Of a stretch of 64,000 nt of DNA, positions 31,492-41,073 are shown piece by piece. Source of the stretch: Rhodococcus rhodochrous. GTDB lineage: Bacteria; Actinomycetota; Actinomycetes; Mycobacteriales; Mycobacteriaceae. Where the stretch lies: the NCBI RefSeq assembly GCF_900187265.1, contig NZ_LT906450.1, positions 62,001 through 126,000 on the forward strand, written 5' to 3'. Under the pieces are notes generated by a model. The model searched no databases, was not told where the DNA came from, and worked only from the letters and a program-made list of their open reading frames with translations. Both the position numbers and the translations under genes were made by a program. Position 1 is the first letter of the stretch, and every line of letters begins with the position of its first letter.

Positions 31492-31974
31492 ATGACCGAC
31501 TCCGCCCTGCTGGCCTCCCTCCTCGAACGTGTACAGCTCCTCGAGGACAAGGCTGCGATCCACGAGGTCCTCACGGCCTACGGCCCGGCCGTCGATGCCG
31601 GTGACGCCGAGGCGGTGGGGGAACTGTGGGCGGAGGACGCCGTCTACGACGTCGACATCCGCCTGATGGAGGGACGCGACGCCATCATGAAGATGGTGCG
31701 TACCCGGCCGCACCAGGACTACATCGAGGAGGGCTGCGGTCATCTGCTCGACCCGGTGCACATCCGGGTCGACGGCGACACCGCCGTCGCGACCTGCCAC
31801 TCGCTGCTGCTGCGCCGCAATGCCGATTCGGATTCGTTCCGGGTGTGGCGGGTGAGCGCCAATCGTTTCGAACTCGCCCGGATCGACGGCAGTTGGAAGA
31901 TCGTGCGCCGCACGTCGCGGTTGCTCGACGGCAGCACCGCCGCCCGCGACCTCCTCGCGAGCGCACGGCGCTGA
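31492..31974 (+). CDS. SnoaL/NTF2-like protein
   Basis: 160 residues; a single SnoaL_4-type cone-shaped domain beginning with the helix DKAAIHEVLTAYGPAVDAGDAEAVGELW. His/Asp residues in the pocket (HLLDPVHIRV) resemble dehydratase or isomerase relatives, but the activity cannot be fixed. ATG 31492 has AAGGA upstream; GTG 31462 is an alternative. It is divergent from the PPOX gene over 168 nt in which no operator was recognised. Confidence 0.8.
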   Translation: MTDSALLASLLERVQLLEDKAAIHEVLTAYGPAVDAGDAEAVGELWAEDAVYDVDIRLMEGRDAIMKMVRTRPHQDYIEEGCGHLLDPVHIRVDGDTAVATCHSLLLRRNADSDSFRVWRVSANRFELARIDGSWKIVRRTSRLLDGSTAARDLLASARR

Positions 31975-31982
31975 ACCGACCA

Positions 31983-32002
31983 CTCGCGGCCGGCGCCGCG
32001 AG
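31983..32002. terminator. Hairpin between convergent genes
   Basis: CTCGCGGC-CGGC-GCCGCGAG, perfect 8-bp stem with 4-nt loop, between the NTF2-like and histidine phosphatase genes, which converge. There is no U tract. Confidence 0.5.
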
Positions 32003-32007
32003 AGAAC

Positions 32008-32607
32008 TCAGACGCGCAGGGTGTCGCGCACGTGTCCGGTCTCGTTGAGCGACGCGACGCGGCGCGCACCGCTGCGTGAGACGAGGATGCGCGTCACCGA
32101 CGCGTACTCGATGGGGAACATCAGCGGCCGGGGCAGTTCGAGCAGGTGCTGCAGCACGATGTTCACGACCCCGCCGTGGACGAACAGCGCCACGGTCTCG
32201 GCGTGGTCGCATGTCTCCACCACGTGGTCGATCCCTCGCAGCACCCGCGTGCGGAAGGCGTCTCCGTCGACGAAATCGGGCAGGTGACCTGCCAGGATGC
32301 GCTTGTAGGCAGCCGGTGCGACGTCCTTCGCGGCGTCGATCGTGAAGTAGTGGTCGTGGCCGTAGTCGTACTCGGCGATGTCCTCCAGCTTCTCCACGTC
32401 GAGGCCGCGTCGTTCCGCGACCGGCTCGGCCGTCTGCAGGGCCCGCAACTGCGGGCTCGAGAACAGGCGGGTGATGTTGTACGGGGACAGCGCGTCCGGC
32501 AACCGCGACGCCTGGAGACGACCGGCCTCCGTGAGCGGCGGGTCGGCGACCCCGGTCTCGGCGCGGGCGTTGTTCGGCTCGGCATGGCGGATCAGGAGTA
32601 GCTGCAC
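32008..32607 (-). CDS. Histidine phosphatase family protein
   Basis: 199 residues. The branch-1 phosphoglycerate-mutase-like motif LIRHAEP lies at the N-terminus and gives the phospho-accepting His8. The second His is in FVHGGVV. A Glu is present after LEDIAEYDYG. It dephosphorylates an unidentified small molecule or protein. It starts 44 nt after the lysX stop on the same strand, and a parS-like site occupies that gap. Confidence 0.85.
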   Translation of the reverse strand: MQLLLIRHAEPNNARAETGVADPPLTEAGRLQASRLPDALSPYNITRLFSSPQLRALQTAEPVAERRGLDVEKLEDIAEYDYGHDHYFTIDAAKDVAPAAYKRILAGHLPDFVDGDAFRTRVLRGIDHVVETCDHAETVALFVHGGVVNIVLQHLLELPRPLMFPIEYASVTRILVSRSGARRVASLNETGHVRDTLRV

Positions 32608-32630
32608 GACCTCACGATGCCAGGTGGAGC

Positions 32631-32646
32631 GGTTTCACGTGAAACC
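32631..32646. promoter_or_regulatory. parS: parS-like ParB-binding site
   Basis: GGTTTCACGTGAAACC is a perfect 16-bp palindrome. Its inner 14 bases, GTTTCACGTGAAAC, are identical to the core of the bacterial consensus TGTTTCACGTGAAACA; only the outermost base pair differs. It lies in the 44-nt gap between lysX and the phosphatase gene. ParB spreads from such sites to organise the origin region, so this window probably lies in the origin-proximal part of the chromosome. Confidence 0.85.
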
Positions 32647-32651
32647 ACCCG

Positions 32652-35600
32652 TCAGGAGCGTCGCGGCTTCGTGAACGGGAACGCCAGCGACTCGCGGATG
32701 CTGCCTCCGAGCACGAGCATCACGATCCGGTCGACACCCATGCCGAGGCCGCCGGTGGGAGGCATCGCGTATTCGAGTGCTTCGAGGAACTCCTCGTCGA
32801 GTTCCATCGCCTCCTCGTCACCGCCCGCGGCGAGCAGCGACTGCTCGGTGAGACGGGCGCGCTGGTCGAGCGGATCGGTGAGCTCGCTGTAGGCGGTCCC
32901 CAACTCGACTCCCCACGCCACCAGGTCCCACTTCGCCGCGACACCCGGCTTGCGGGGATGCGGCCGGGTCAGCGGCGACACCGAGGTCGGGAAGTCGGTG
33001 TAGAAGGTGGGGAATTCCGTCTTCGATTCGACGAGGTGCTCGTACATCTCCTGCGCGGTGGCGCCGGCGTCCCAGGCCGGGTTGTAGGGGATCTCGTGTT
33101 CGTCGCACAGGCGTCGAAGGACGTCGACGGGGGTCTGCGCGTCGACGAACGTCCCGAGCGCCTCGGAGATCGCGTCGTGGAAGGACTTGACGGGCCATTC
33201 ACCGGAGATGTCGATCTCGACCGGGGTGCCGTCGGGTCCGGGCCGCAGGATGATCTCGCGTCCGTGTGCCGCGCGGGCTGCCGCCTGGATCAACTCGCGC
33301 GCGACGACCCGCATCTTCTCGTAGTCGCTGTGCGCCTCGTACGCCTCGAGGATCGTGAACTCCGGGTTGTGCTTGAAATCCGCACCCTCGTTGCGGAACA
33401 CCCGGCCGATCTCGAAGACCTTCGCCATGCCCGCGACGCACAACCGCTTCAGGTACAGCTCGGGAGCGATCCGCAGGTACAGATCGGCATCGTAGGCGTT
33501 GATGTGCGTGATGAACGGTGCGGCGTTCGCGCCGCCGTGCACCGCCTGCAGGATCGGGGTCTCCACCTCGAGATAACCGCGTGCCTGCAGTTCGTCGCGC
33601 AACGACCGCACCACCGCGCTGCGCGCCGCGAGGTGCTCGCGTGCGCCGCGGTCGATCGCGAGATGCAGATAGCGTTGCCGCACGCGAGCTTCAGGGTCGA
33701 CGAGACCGTGATACTTGTCGGGCAGCGGGTGCAGGCACTTGCCGTCGATGCGCCACGAATCGGCGAGCACCGAGATCTCGCCCGTGCGGCTGCGTCCCAT
33801 CTCGCCGGACACCTCGACGAGGTCGCCGAGATCGAACAGGAAACGTTGTCCGGCCACCCGTTGCCGATCGACGAGGATCTGGATGTCGCCCGACCAGTCG
33901 CGCAGTACCGCGAACAGCACACCGCCGAAGTTACGGATGCGCAGCAGGCGCCCTGCCACGGTCACCGGGGTGCCGGACTTCATGGTCCGGGCCTCGGCGG
34001 CGGTGTGTGTCGGGGGATGCGCGACCGGGTAGGGGTCGACACCGTGCTCGACGATCCGTTGCAGGGTGTTCATCCGCACCTGGACCTGCTCGGGGCGGCG
34101 ACGTCCGTGCGAGACGGCCGGCGTGCCGTCGGCGAGTTCGACGTCGGGTGCGCTGCCGTCGTCGTGCAGTTCCGCCGCGACCACCTGGTCCTCGGGGAAG
34201 GCCGAGTGTGTTCCCGTGTGCTGCTGGGTGTTCCGGCGACCGAAGGTCGGGAGGGTGAGGAAGCCCTCGGCGATCGCCGACGCGAGCGCGACCCGCGGGA
34301 TGAGCCGGTTGTCGCGGAAACACAGGAAGCGGGGCACCCACTCGGGGTGATACTTGACGTTGGACCGGTACAACGCCTCGAGCTGCCACCACCGCGAGAA
34401 GAACAACAGGATCGACCGCCACAACCGCAGGATCGGGCCGGCGCCGATCCGCGCGCCCTCCTCGAACACCGATCGGAAGACGGCAAAGTTCAACGAGATC
34501 CGCTCGATGTCGAACTCGGCGCCGCGTGAGGCCAGTTCGGACACCATGAGTTCGACGACCCCGTTGGGGGCCTGCGGGTCGCGGCGCATGAGGTCGAGTG
34601 ACACGCCGTCCGCTCCCCACGGCACGAGCGAGAGCATCGCGACGACCTTGCCGTCCGCGACCGCTTCGACGAACAGGCAGTCGCCGTCGAGCGGATCACC
34701 GAGCCGGCCGAGGGCCATCGAGAAACCGCGCTCGTTCTCGGTGTCGCGCCAGGCCTCGGCGCGCTGGATCGCCGCCGACAGCTCGATGGGTGACAGTTCG
34801 CGGTGACGCATGATCCGCGCGGTCACACCGTGTTTGCGGGCGCGGTTGACGGCCTGCCGCACCGGTCGCATGTCGCGTCCGGCGAGACTGAAGTCGCGGG
34901 TGAGCAGGACGGCCTCGTCGCCGAGCTGCAGCGCGTTCAGACCCGCACGGTGGTAGGCCGTCGCACCGTCCTCGCTCGCCCCCATCACTGCGGGTGTCCA
35001 CCCGTAGGCGCGGGCGAGATCGAGCCATTCGTCGATGGCGTGCGGCCACGCCTCGGGGTTGCCGATCGGATCACCGCTCGCGAGGCACACGCCGAGTTCG
35101 ACGCGGTAGGTCACCGCGGCCTTGCCACTGGGGGCGAACACCACAGCCTTGTCGCGGCGGGTCGCGAAGTAGCCGAGCGAATCGTCGCTCTGGGCGAGCA
35201 GGCCGCGGATGGCCGATTCGTCACTGCCGGTGAGCGCGTTGCTCGCTCGCTGCGACCGGAACAGCACCACGACGGCCGCGAGCACGGCGAGGGCGCCGAG
35301 CAGGCCGAGGATCGTGTTGACCAGCCCGTTCGGGCGGCCACCGAACTGGTCGTTATCGATGAACGTCAGCGCGGTGACGCGGTTGAGCGCCCACAGGAAC
35401 CGGTCGGTAGCGGGCAGGGTGCCGGGGAACAGTTCCACCAGACCCCAGCCGATCAGCGTCCCGACGACCAGGCCACCCACGAGCACACCGAGTGCGGCCC
35501 AGGCGTTTCCGCGCCGCACGCGCGTGTAGAACTCGGGATAGGACAGCAGCAGCACCGCGACGATCAGCAGGTGGACGACCAACGCGACGAGGTGGTTCGG

Positions 35601-35984
35601 GTCGCGCTCGACGATGCTCATCACGAGATTGGTGATGGTGAATCCGCCGAGGTAGATCGTCAGGATCCACCACGCGATGCGCTTGCGCCCGGCGATCGCA
35701 CCGGCGAGCAGACCGAGGACGAGAGCGAACGACAGGCTCGTGTCGGGGGCGTCGAAGTAGTACTCGTCGAGATATTCACGCGGGGCGTGGATCCAGTAGC
35801 GCAGGGTCGGAGAGATCGACCACAGCGCGACCACGACCGCGTAGATGCCCAGGATCAGGCCGAAGATGTGCGGTACGGCGGACAGACGTCCACCGACACG
35901 GTCGGTCAGCGACGGCCGGGTGGGCGGTCGGGCGTCCTCCACCGGACGCGGGCGCTCGGCAGGAGCGGTGGAATCCGCAGACAT
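32652..35984 (-). CDS. lysX: Bifunctional lysylphosphatidylglycerol synthetase / lysine-tRNA ligase LysX
   Basis: 1110 residues. Residues 30-230 hold about seven membrane helices and 240-560 the MprF-type DUF2156 transferase. From about 600 an OB-fold anticodon-binding domain ([16 protein letters not shown]) and class II LysRS core follow: motif 2 [21 protein letters not shown], motif 3 [11 protein letters not shown]. It charges Lys-tRNA and transfers lysine to phosphatidylglycerol, giving resistance to cationic peptides. ATG 35984 is the first Met before homology; there is no clear ribosome site. Confidence 0.96.
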   Translation of the reverse strand: MSADSTAPAERPRPVEDARPPTRPSLTDRVGGRLSAVPHIFGLILGIYAVVVALWSISPTLRYWIHAPREYLDEYYFDAPDTSLSFALVLGLLAGAIAGRKRIAWWILTIYLGGFTITNLVMSIVERDPNHLVALVVHLLIVAVLLLSYPEFYTRVRRGNAWAALGVLVGGLVVGTLIGWGLVELFPGTLPATDRFLWALNRVTALTFIDNDQFGGRPNGLVNTILGLLGALAVLAAVVVLFRSQRASNALTGSDESAIRGLLAQSDDSLGYFATRRDKAVVFAPSGKAAVTYRVELGVCLASGDPIGNPEAWPHAIDEWLDLARAYGWTPAVMGASEDGATAYHRAGLNALQLGDEAVLLTRDFSLAGRDMRPVRQAVNRARKHGVTARIMRHRELSPIELSAAIQRAEAWRDTENERGFSMALGRLGDPLDGDCLFVEAVADGKVVAMLSLVPWGADGVSLDLMRRDPQAPNGVVELMVSELASRGAEFDIERISLNFAVFRSVFEEGARIGAGPILRLWRSILLFFSRWWQLEALYRSNVKYHPEWVPRFLCFRDNRLIPRVALASAIAEGFLTLPTFGRRNTQQHTGTHSAFPEDQVVAAELHDDGSAPDVELADGTPAVSHGRRRPEQVQVRMNTLQRIVEHGVDPYPVAHPPTHTAAEARTMKSGTPVTVAGRLLRIRNFGGVLFAVLRDWSGDIQILVDRQRVAGQRFLFDLGDLVEVSGEMGRSRTGEISVLADSWRIDGKCLHPLPDKYHGLVDPEARVRQRYLHLAIDRGAREHLAARSAVVRSLRDELQARGYLEVETPILQAVHGGANAAPFITHINAYDADLYLRIAPELYLKRLCVAGMAKVFEIGRVFRNEGADFKHNPEFTILEAYEAHSDYEKMRVVARELIQAAARAAHGREIILRPGPDGTPVEIDISGEWPVKSFHDAISEALGTFVDAQTPVDVLRRLCDEHEIPYNPAWDAGATAQEMYEHLVESKTEFPTFYTDFPTSVSPLTRPHPRKPGVAAKWDLVAWGVELGTAYSELTDPLDQRARLTEQSLLAAGGDEEAMELDEEFLEALEYAMPPTGGLGMGVDRIVMLVLGGSIRESLAFPFTKPRRS

Positions 35985-36024
35985 GGAATAGAACGGTAAC
36001 GGGCAAACGCGGCAGCCGTGGGAC

Positions 36025-36069
36025 GAACGGCCGCGGGACCGGATCACATTCCCGGTCCCGCGGCCGTTC
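36025..36069 (-). terminator. Terminator after the MMPL gene
   Basis: Perfect 18-bp stem starting GAACGGCCGCGGGACCGG with a 9-nt loop, just past the MMPL stop and 40 nt before lysX. It should separate the two minus-strand transcription units. Confidence 0.8.
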
Positions 36070-36088
36070 TCATCCGCTCAGGAGTCTG

Positions 36089-38203
36089 TCAGGAGCGGGG
36101 TGCTCCGGCGGTCGCGACGTCCTCGGTGGCGTCCGGCTCGGACGGTTCGGTCCGTGCGAGCCTGCTCGGCCACCAGATCTTCTTCCCGATGTCGATCGTC
36201 AGGGCCGGCACCACCAGCGACCGCACGAGCAGTGCGTCGAGGAGGACACCGAAGGCGACGATGAACGCGATCTGCGCCAGGAACAGCAGCGGGATCACGG
36301 CCAGTGCGGAGAAGGTGGCAGCGAGAACGATTCCTGCGGAGGTGATGACGCCGCCGGTCACGGTCAGGGCCCGCAGGGTTCCGTCGCGGGTGCCCACTCT
36401 CTTCGTCTCCTCCCGGACGCGGGTCATGAGGAAGATGTTGTAGTCGATGCCCAGCGCCACGAGGAAGACGAACCCGAACAGCGGCACCACCGGGTCGGCG
36501 CCCGGGAACCCGAACAGGTGGTTGAACACCAGCGACGAGATGCCGAGGGTCGCCGCGAACGAGACGATCACGGTGAGCATCAGCAGGACCGGCGCGACGA
36601 CCGCCCGCAGCAGTGCGATGAGCACCAGCAGGACCACGATCGTGACCACCGGGATGATGACGGTGCGGTCGCGGGTCGCGGTGTCCTTCGTGTCGAGGTC
36701 GACGGCCGTGGGTCCGCCGACGAGTGCTTCGGCGTCGGGCACGGAGCCCACCGCCTCGCGGATGCGTTCGACGGTCTCCTCGGCGGCGAGGGAGTCGGCG
36801 GGATCCGACAGTGTCGCCTGCACCGCGACGAGTCCGTCGACCACGCGCGGCGCGCCGTCGGGGCCGGGGACGGGCTGGACGGTCGTCACACCCTCGACGC
36901 CCTCGGTGGCGCTGACGACACCCTCGAGCGCACCTTCGCGGGCGACGACGATGCTGGGCGAACCGGTTCCGGCGTCGAAGTGCTCACCGAGCACCTCCTG
37001 GCCGGACTTCGAATCGGTCTGCAGGAGGAACAGATCCGACGAGGCCACGCCGCTCGCCTTGAACTGCGGGGCGAGCAGGGCGAATGCGACGAGCACGAGG
37101 CTGCACACGATCCAGATGGGGCGCGGCTTCGATCCGACGAAGCCGGCGACGCGGCCCCAGAACTTGTGGGAGCTCTGTAGATCGCTGCGATCGGTGTCCG
37201 GCTCGAAGCGGGGCCGGCTGGGCCAGAACGCGGCGCGACCGAGCAGGACGAGGGCGGCGGGCAGGAAGGTGAGCGACGCGAGGAACGACGTCGCGATGCC
37301 GATGGCGGCGACCGGGCCGAGACCGCGGTTGGAGTTCAGGTCCGACAGCAGCAGGCACAACACACCGAGGATCACCGTGCCGGCCGAGGCCGCGATCGGT
37401 TCGATCGCACCGCGCAGCGCGGCACGCATCGCCGTGTACTTGTCCTGTTCGATACGCAGTTCTTCCCGGAACCGGGAGACCAGCAACAGGGCGTAGTCGG
37501 TGGCGGCGCCGAAGACCAGGATGAACATGATGCCCTGGCTCTGGCCGTTGAGGGCGATGGCTCCGGCGTCGGCGAGCAGATAGACGATCAGGCTGGCCAG
37601 TGCGAGTGCGAACACCGCCGAGATGATGACCACGAACGGCAGGATCGGGCTGCGGTAGACCACGATGAGGATGACGAGGACGACACCGCCCGCGACGAGC
37701 AGCAGCAGTCCGTCGATACCGGCGAATGCCGACGACAGGTCGGCGGCCTGCCCTGCGGGGCCGGTGACGTAGACGGTCAGGCCGTCCGGTGCGCCTTCGA
37801 AGGCCGTCCGGAGTTCCTCGACGGCCTCCTGGACCTCCCCGGAGGCGTCGAGCGGCACGATCATCTGCGCGGCTTCACCGTCCTCGGAGGGGATCGGGGG
37901 CGGTCCGGCCGATTCGGTGGCCAGGAAGGCGAGGTCCTCGTCGGTGATCCCGCCGTCGCGTTCGGCGACGACGATCGCGGGGATGAACTCGCTCTCGTTG
38001 AACTGCGCGTACAGCTCGTCGGCGCGGGTGGATTCGGCGGATGCCGGGAGGAAGGTGCTCGCGTCGTTGGAGGCGACCTCGCTGAGCTTGCCCGCGAACG
38101 GGCCGCCGCCACCGGCGGCCACGAGCCACGCGATGAGCAACAGGGCGGGTAGGAGCCACCGCCATCGGCTGGTTCTGCGTGGGGGCTCGGTAGCAGTGCT
38201 CAA
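36089..38203 (-). CDS. MMPL/RND-family transporter
   Basis: 704 residues, with 12 predicted membrane helices in two halves (1+5+1+5) and two large extracytoplasmic loops. FGAATDYALLLVSRFREEL and the matching LGIDYNIFLMTRVREE in the second half are the conserved Asp/Tyr proton-relay helices of MMPL proteins. Members export lipids, siderophores or drugs. The start is assigned to TTG 38203 because AGGAGGA lies 5 nt upstream and the first helix follows. It is divergent from a MarR gene, its probable repressor. Confidence 0.88.
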   Translation of the reverse strand: MSTATEPPRRTSRWRWLLPALLLIAWLVAAGGGGPFAGKLSEVASNDASTFLPASAESTRADELYAQFNESEFIPAIVVAERDGGITDEDLAFLATESAGPPPIPSEDGEAAQMIVPLDASGEVQEAVEELRTAFEGAPDGLTVYVTGPAGQAADLSSAFAGIDGLLLLVAGGVVLVILIVVYRSPILPFVVIISAVFALALASLIVYLLADAGAIALNGQSQGIMFILVFGAATDYALLLVSRFREELRIEQDKYTAMRAALRGAIEPIAASAGTVILGVLCLLLSDLNSNRGLGPVAAIGIATSFLASLTFLPAALVLLGRAAFWPSRPRFEPDTDRSDLQSSHKFWGRVAGFVGSKPRPIWIVCSLVLVAFALLAPQFKASGVASSDLFLLQTDSKSGQEVLGEHFDAGTGSPSIVVAREGALEGVVSATEGVEGVTTVQPVPGPDGAPRVVDGLVAVQATLSDPADSLAAEETVERIREAVGSVPDAEALVGGPTAVDLDTKDTATRDRTVIIPVVTIVVLLVLIALLRAVVAPVLLMLTVIVSFAATLGISSLVFNHLFGFPGADPVVPLFGFVFLVALGIDYNIFLMTRVREETKRVGTRDGTLRALTVTGGVITSAGIVLAATFSALAVIPLLFLAQIAFIVAFGVLLDALLVRSLVVPALTIDIGKKIWWPSRLARTEPSEPDATEDVATAGAPRS

Positions 38204-38243
38204 GATTCCTCCTGGCGTGAGCGAATGTGTCGGAACTAGATTA

Positions 38244-38257
38244 TTCAGCGTGCTGAA
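38244..38257. promoter_or_regulatory. MarR operator palindrome overlapping the marR start
   Basis: TTCAGC-GT-GCTGAA, perfect 6-bp arms, spans the GTG start at 38250 and lies in the 46-nt gap to the divergent MMPL gene. This short palindrome fits winged-helix MarR dimers. One site could repress both genes. Confidence 0.65.
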
Positions 38258-38762
38258 CGATGGGGGTGGAGACGATCTCGACGAGTGGCCCACCGGTCGT
38301 CTGCTGTCCACCGCGGCACGGCTCGTCGAGCAGGCCTGGGAGCAGTCCTTGCGACGACGAGGGCTCACCCACGCGGGGGTGATCGCACTGCACGCGGTGG
38401 CCCATGCCCCGCTGTCGCAACGGGAGATGGCGCGCGCGTGCCGGGTGACCGACCAGACCATGAGCCGGACAGTCGACCATCTCGTCCGCGGCGGTTTCGT
38501 CACGCGCGCGGTCGACCCGGAGGACGAGCGGAGGATGCGGGTGGAGATCACGCCGTCGGGCGTGGACGCCTACCGGCGGGTGATCGAACTCGAACGCGAC
38601 GACGCGCCCGGCGGCGATTCTCCGGTCGCGGTCGCGGTCGCGGTCTCGGACCCGGCGACCCTGCGCCGGCTCCTGCTCGAAATCGTTCGTTCCCACAGCA
38701 CTCCTCGTGACAGCCCGGGGGGTACCCGCGATCGGGTGATCCCACCCCTCCACGGAATATGA
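38250..38762 (+). CDS. MarR-family transcriptional regulator
   Basis: 170 residues with a winged helix-turn-helix: LSQREMARACRVTDQTMSRTVDHLVRGGFVTR then wing DPEDERRMRVEIT. GTG 38250 is the only start near the beginning of homology. The C-terminal tail of about 25 residues is rich in Pro/Arg/Gly and has no known function. It probably represses the divergent MMPL pump. Confidence 0.88.
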   Translation: MLNDGGGDDLDEWPTGRLLSTAARLVEQAWEQSLRRRGLTHAGVIALHAVAHAPLSQREMARACRVTDQTMSRTVDHLVRGGFVTRAVDPEDERRMRVEITPSGVDAYRRVIELERDDAPGGDSPVAVAVAVSDPATLRRLLLEIVRSHSTPRDSPGGTRDRVIPPLHGI

Positions 38763-38822
38763 GCTGCCACCCTCTCCGGAAAACGAGGAGATCCGTCCGA
38801 AGCGTGCGCGGTAGGGTGCCGC

Positions 38823-39599
38823 ATGGTCTCCGCACCCCGGACCCACGCCGATGTCGTCTCCGCACTGCGAGCAGCCGGATGCGTGTTCGCCGAGGAGGAG
38901 GCGCAACTGCTCGTCGAGGCCGCCCCCACACCTTCGGATCTGGACCGGCTCGTCGCGAGAAGGGTCGGCGGCGAACCCCTCGAACACGTTCTGGGACAGG
39001 TCTTCTTCCACGGCAGGCGCATCGCGGTGCGAGAGGGGGTCTTCGTCCCCCGCCGGCGCACCGAGTACCTGGTGGACTGCGCGATCGATCTCGCGCGACC
39101 CGGCGCCGTGATCGTCGACATGTGTTGCGGATGCGGTGCCGTCGGTGCCGCGCTCGCCACCGCCGTCGAGGCGTGCGAGGTCTACGCGGTCGATATCGAT
39201 CCCGTCGCCACCGCGTGTGCCCGCCTGAACCTGCCGCCCCACCGGGTGTTCGACGGTGATCTGTTCGATGCCCTGCCGGACATGCTGTGCGGTCGCGTCG
39301 ACGTGCTCGTCGCCAACGCGCCCTACGTGCCCTCGGGGGCCATCGGATCGATGCCGCGGGAGGCACGCTGCAGCGAACCGCGACACGCACTGGACGGCGG
39401 GCCCGACGGACTGGACGTCCACCGCCGGCTCGTCGCCGACGCGGACCGGTGGCTCACCGACGGCGGGTCGCTGCTCGTCGAGTCGGCCGCGTCGCAGGGA
39501 CCCGTCGTGCATGCCCTCATGACGCGGGCCGGGTTCGACGCCGAGGCGCGCGGTTCCGAGGAGGCCGATGCGACGGTCGTCATCGGCACCCGCCGATGA
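38823..39599 (+). CDS. PrmC-related N5-glutamine methyltransferase
   Basis: 258 residues. An N-terminal helical region is followed by a Rossmann methyltransferase with SAM motif VDMCCGCGAVG. The catalytic motif is NAPY where PrmC proper has NPPY, as in the PrmC-related actinobacterial family (TIGR03704-like). True PrmC methylates release-factor GGQ glutamines; the target of this paralogue is unknown. Start is ATG 38823. Confidence 0.82.
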   Translation: MVSAPRTHADVVSALRAAGCVFAEEEAQLLVEAAPTPSDLDRLVARRVGGEPLEHVLGQVFFHGRRIAVREGVFVPRRRTEYLVDCAIDLARPGAVIVDMCCGCGAVGAALATAVEACEVYAVDIDPVATACARLNLPPHRVFDGDLFDALPDMLCGRVDVLVANAPYVPSGAIGSMPREARCSEPRHALDGGPDGLDVHRRLVADADRWLTDGGSLLVESAASQGPVVHALMTRAGFDAEARGSEEADATVVIGTRR

Positions 39600-39621
39600 C
39601 GTGCTCGCTGCCGCGAACATG

Positions 39622-40431
39622 TCAGTCGAGCGGCAACTGAGCGAAGATCGCGGTCGGCTGGGTCGACCCACCCGTCGGCTCGACGCTGAAGGCGAGCGCG
39701 GTGGCACCCGAGATGTCCTCGAGCACCGCGGTCGTCGACGGCGCGACGTCGTCGGGCGTCATCGTGCCCGCGGGCTCCATGCCCTCGGGACCGACCAGCC
39801 ACATCTGGTAGACGCTGCCCTCGGCCGGCGGGGCGACGTTGTTCATCACCAGCACGCCCGCGTCCTCCTCCTTGGAGAACACCACGGTCGCGGTGCCGCC
39901 ACCGTCGAGCTCGCCCGACGAGGTCCGTACGTCCTCGGCGGCGAAGACGCGTTCGCTCGTGCCCGGCTCGGACGTGGTCTGCCACTGACCGGCCACGACG
40001 ACGCCGCCGATCGCGACGATCACGGCCGCTGCCGCGGCGAGCAGGAAGTTCCGCCGCCGGGCCTGCCGGCGTTCGTCGAGGGAGACGGGTGGGGGAAGGT
40101 GCTCGTCCTCCACCCGAGGTGCCTCGGGTTCACCGGGTTCTTCCGTGTGCGTCTTCTCGGCGGGCGTCTTCGTGGTGAGTTCGGCGTGGACCAGATCGAG
40201 CAGTCGCACCCGGAGTTCGGGCGGCGGTTCGGTCGCGGTACCGGCCGACATCGCTGCGAGAGTCTCGTGGACCTCGCGGACCTCGGTGTCGAACCGTTCG
40301 GACACCGCCGGGTCTGCTTCCGCGAGTCGCGCGGCGATCTCCCGGCGCTCCTCGGCTGTGACGGCGTCCAATGCGAAGACGGGTGCCATGTCGAGCAGAT
40401 CGCGCGAGGAATCGTTCGCCTCGTCAGCCAT
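39622..40431 (-). CDS. rskA: Anti-sigma-K factor RskA
   Basis: 269 residues. The N-terminal cytoplasmic anti-sigma domain (1-80) starts with the family pattern DLLDMAPVFALDAVTAEERREI. One membrane helix spans about 129-148. The extracytoplasmic RskA domain contains TATVVFSKEEDAGVLVMNNVAPP and a TALAFSVEP tail, closely matching M. tuberculosis RskA. It holds SigK until regulated proteolysis releases it. A charged linker (90-125) is longer than in M. tuberculosis. It overlaps sigK by 8 nt. Confidence 0.96.
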   Translation of the reverse strand: MADEANDSSRDLLDMAPVFALDAVTAEERREIAARLAEADPAVSERFDTEVREVHETLAAMSAGTATEPPPELRVRLLDLVHAELTTKTPAEKTHTEEPGEPEAPRVEDEHLPPPVSLDERRQARRRNFLLAAAAAVIVAIGGVVVAGQWQTTSEPGTSERVFAAEDVRTSSGELDGGGTATVVFSKEEDAGVLVMNNVAPPAEGSVYQMWLVGPEGMEPAGTMTPDDVAPSTTAVLEDISGATALAFSVEPTGGSTQPTAIFAQLPLD

Positions 40432-40996
40432 CCACAGTCACCCCCAGACAATTCTTCAGTCGTTTCAGGCCGTCCCGGATGCGCGACTTGACCGTCGGCA
40501 ACGGGGACGAAAGTTCTTCTGCCACTTCGGTGTAGGTAAAGCCTCTGTAGTAGGCGAGCTCGACGGAGCGTCGCTGCAGTTCGGTGAGCGAACCCAGGCA
40601 CTCGTTCACCCGGCGGCGGTCGTCGCGTTGCGTGACCTCCTCGCTCACCGAGTCGAAGGCCGCGTCGACATTCGTCGAACCGTAGTGCGACTCGCGGTCG
40701 GCTCCGGACTGTTCGCTGCGGACCCGGTCGACGGCGCGCCGATGGGCGAGCGTGATGATCCACGACAGAGCGGAACCCTGACGCGGATCGTACCTGTCGG
40801 CCGACCTCCAGACCTGGAGGTAGACCTCCTGGGTGGTCTCCTCGCTGTAGCCCGGATCCCGCAGGACCCGCAGGACCATGCCGAAGACTCGGGAACGCGT
40901 CGCGTCGTACAGTTCGGCGAACGCCGTGGGGTCTTGCCGGGCCACCCGCTCGAGCAGTTCGCCGAGGGTATCGGTATGGCCTCCGACGCCGGTCAT
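40424..40996 (-). CDS. sigK: ECF sigma factor SigK
   Basis: 190 residues. Sigma region 2 (25-95) contains DPGYSEETTQEVYLQVWR and ALSWIITLAHRRAVDRVR; region 4 (130-185) contains LAYYRGFTYTEVAEELSSPLPTVKSRIRDGLKRLKNCL. Both are near-identical in pattern to M. tuberculosis SigK. There it recognises CCATCC/CGAAT promoters and drives mpt70, mpt83 and its own locus. Start is ATG 40996. It lies 77 nt after the DUF1365 gene, so it may be in the same operon with an extra internal promoter. Confidence 0.96.
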   Translation of the reverse strand: MTGVGGHTDTLGELLERVARQDPTAFAELYDATRSRVFGMVLRVLRDPGYSEETTQEVYLQVWRSADRYDPRQGSALSWIITLAHRRAVDRVRSEQSGADRESHYGSTNVDAAFDSVSEEVTQRDDRRRVNECLGSLTELQRRSVELAYYRGFTYTEVAEELSSPLPTVKSRIRDGLKRLKNCLGVTVDG

Positions 40997-41073
40997 CGGC
41001 TCAGTCCGCTCATCAGGGAAAAGCCTAGCCGGGACATTACCTCCACTCAAGGCAAGCGTGTCGACCACGAGCA

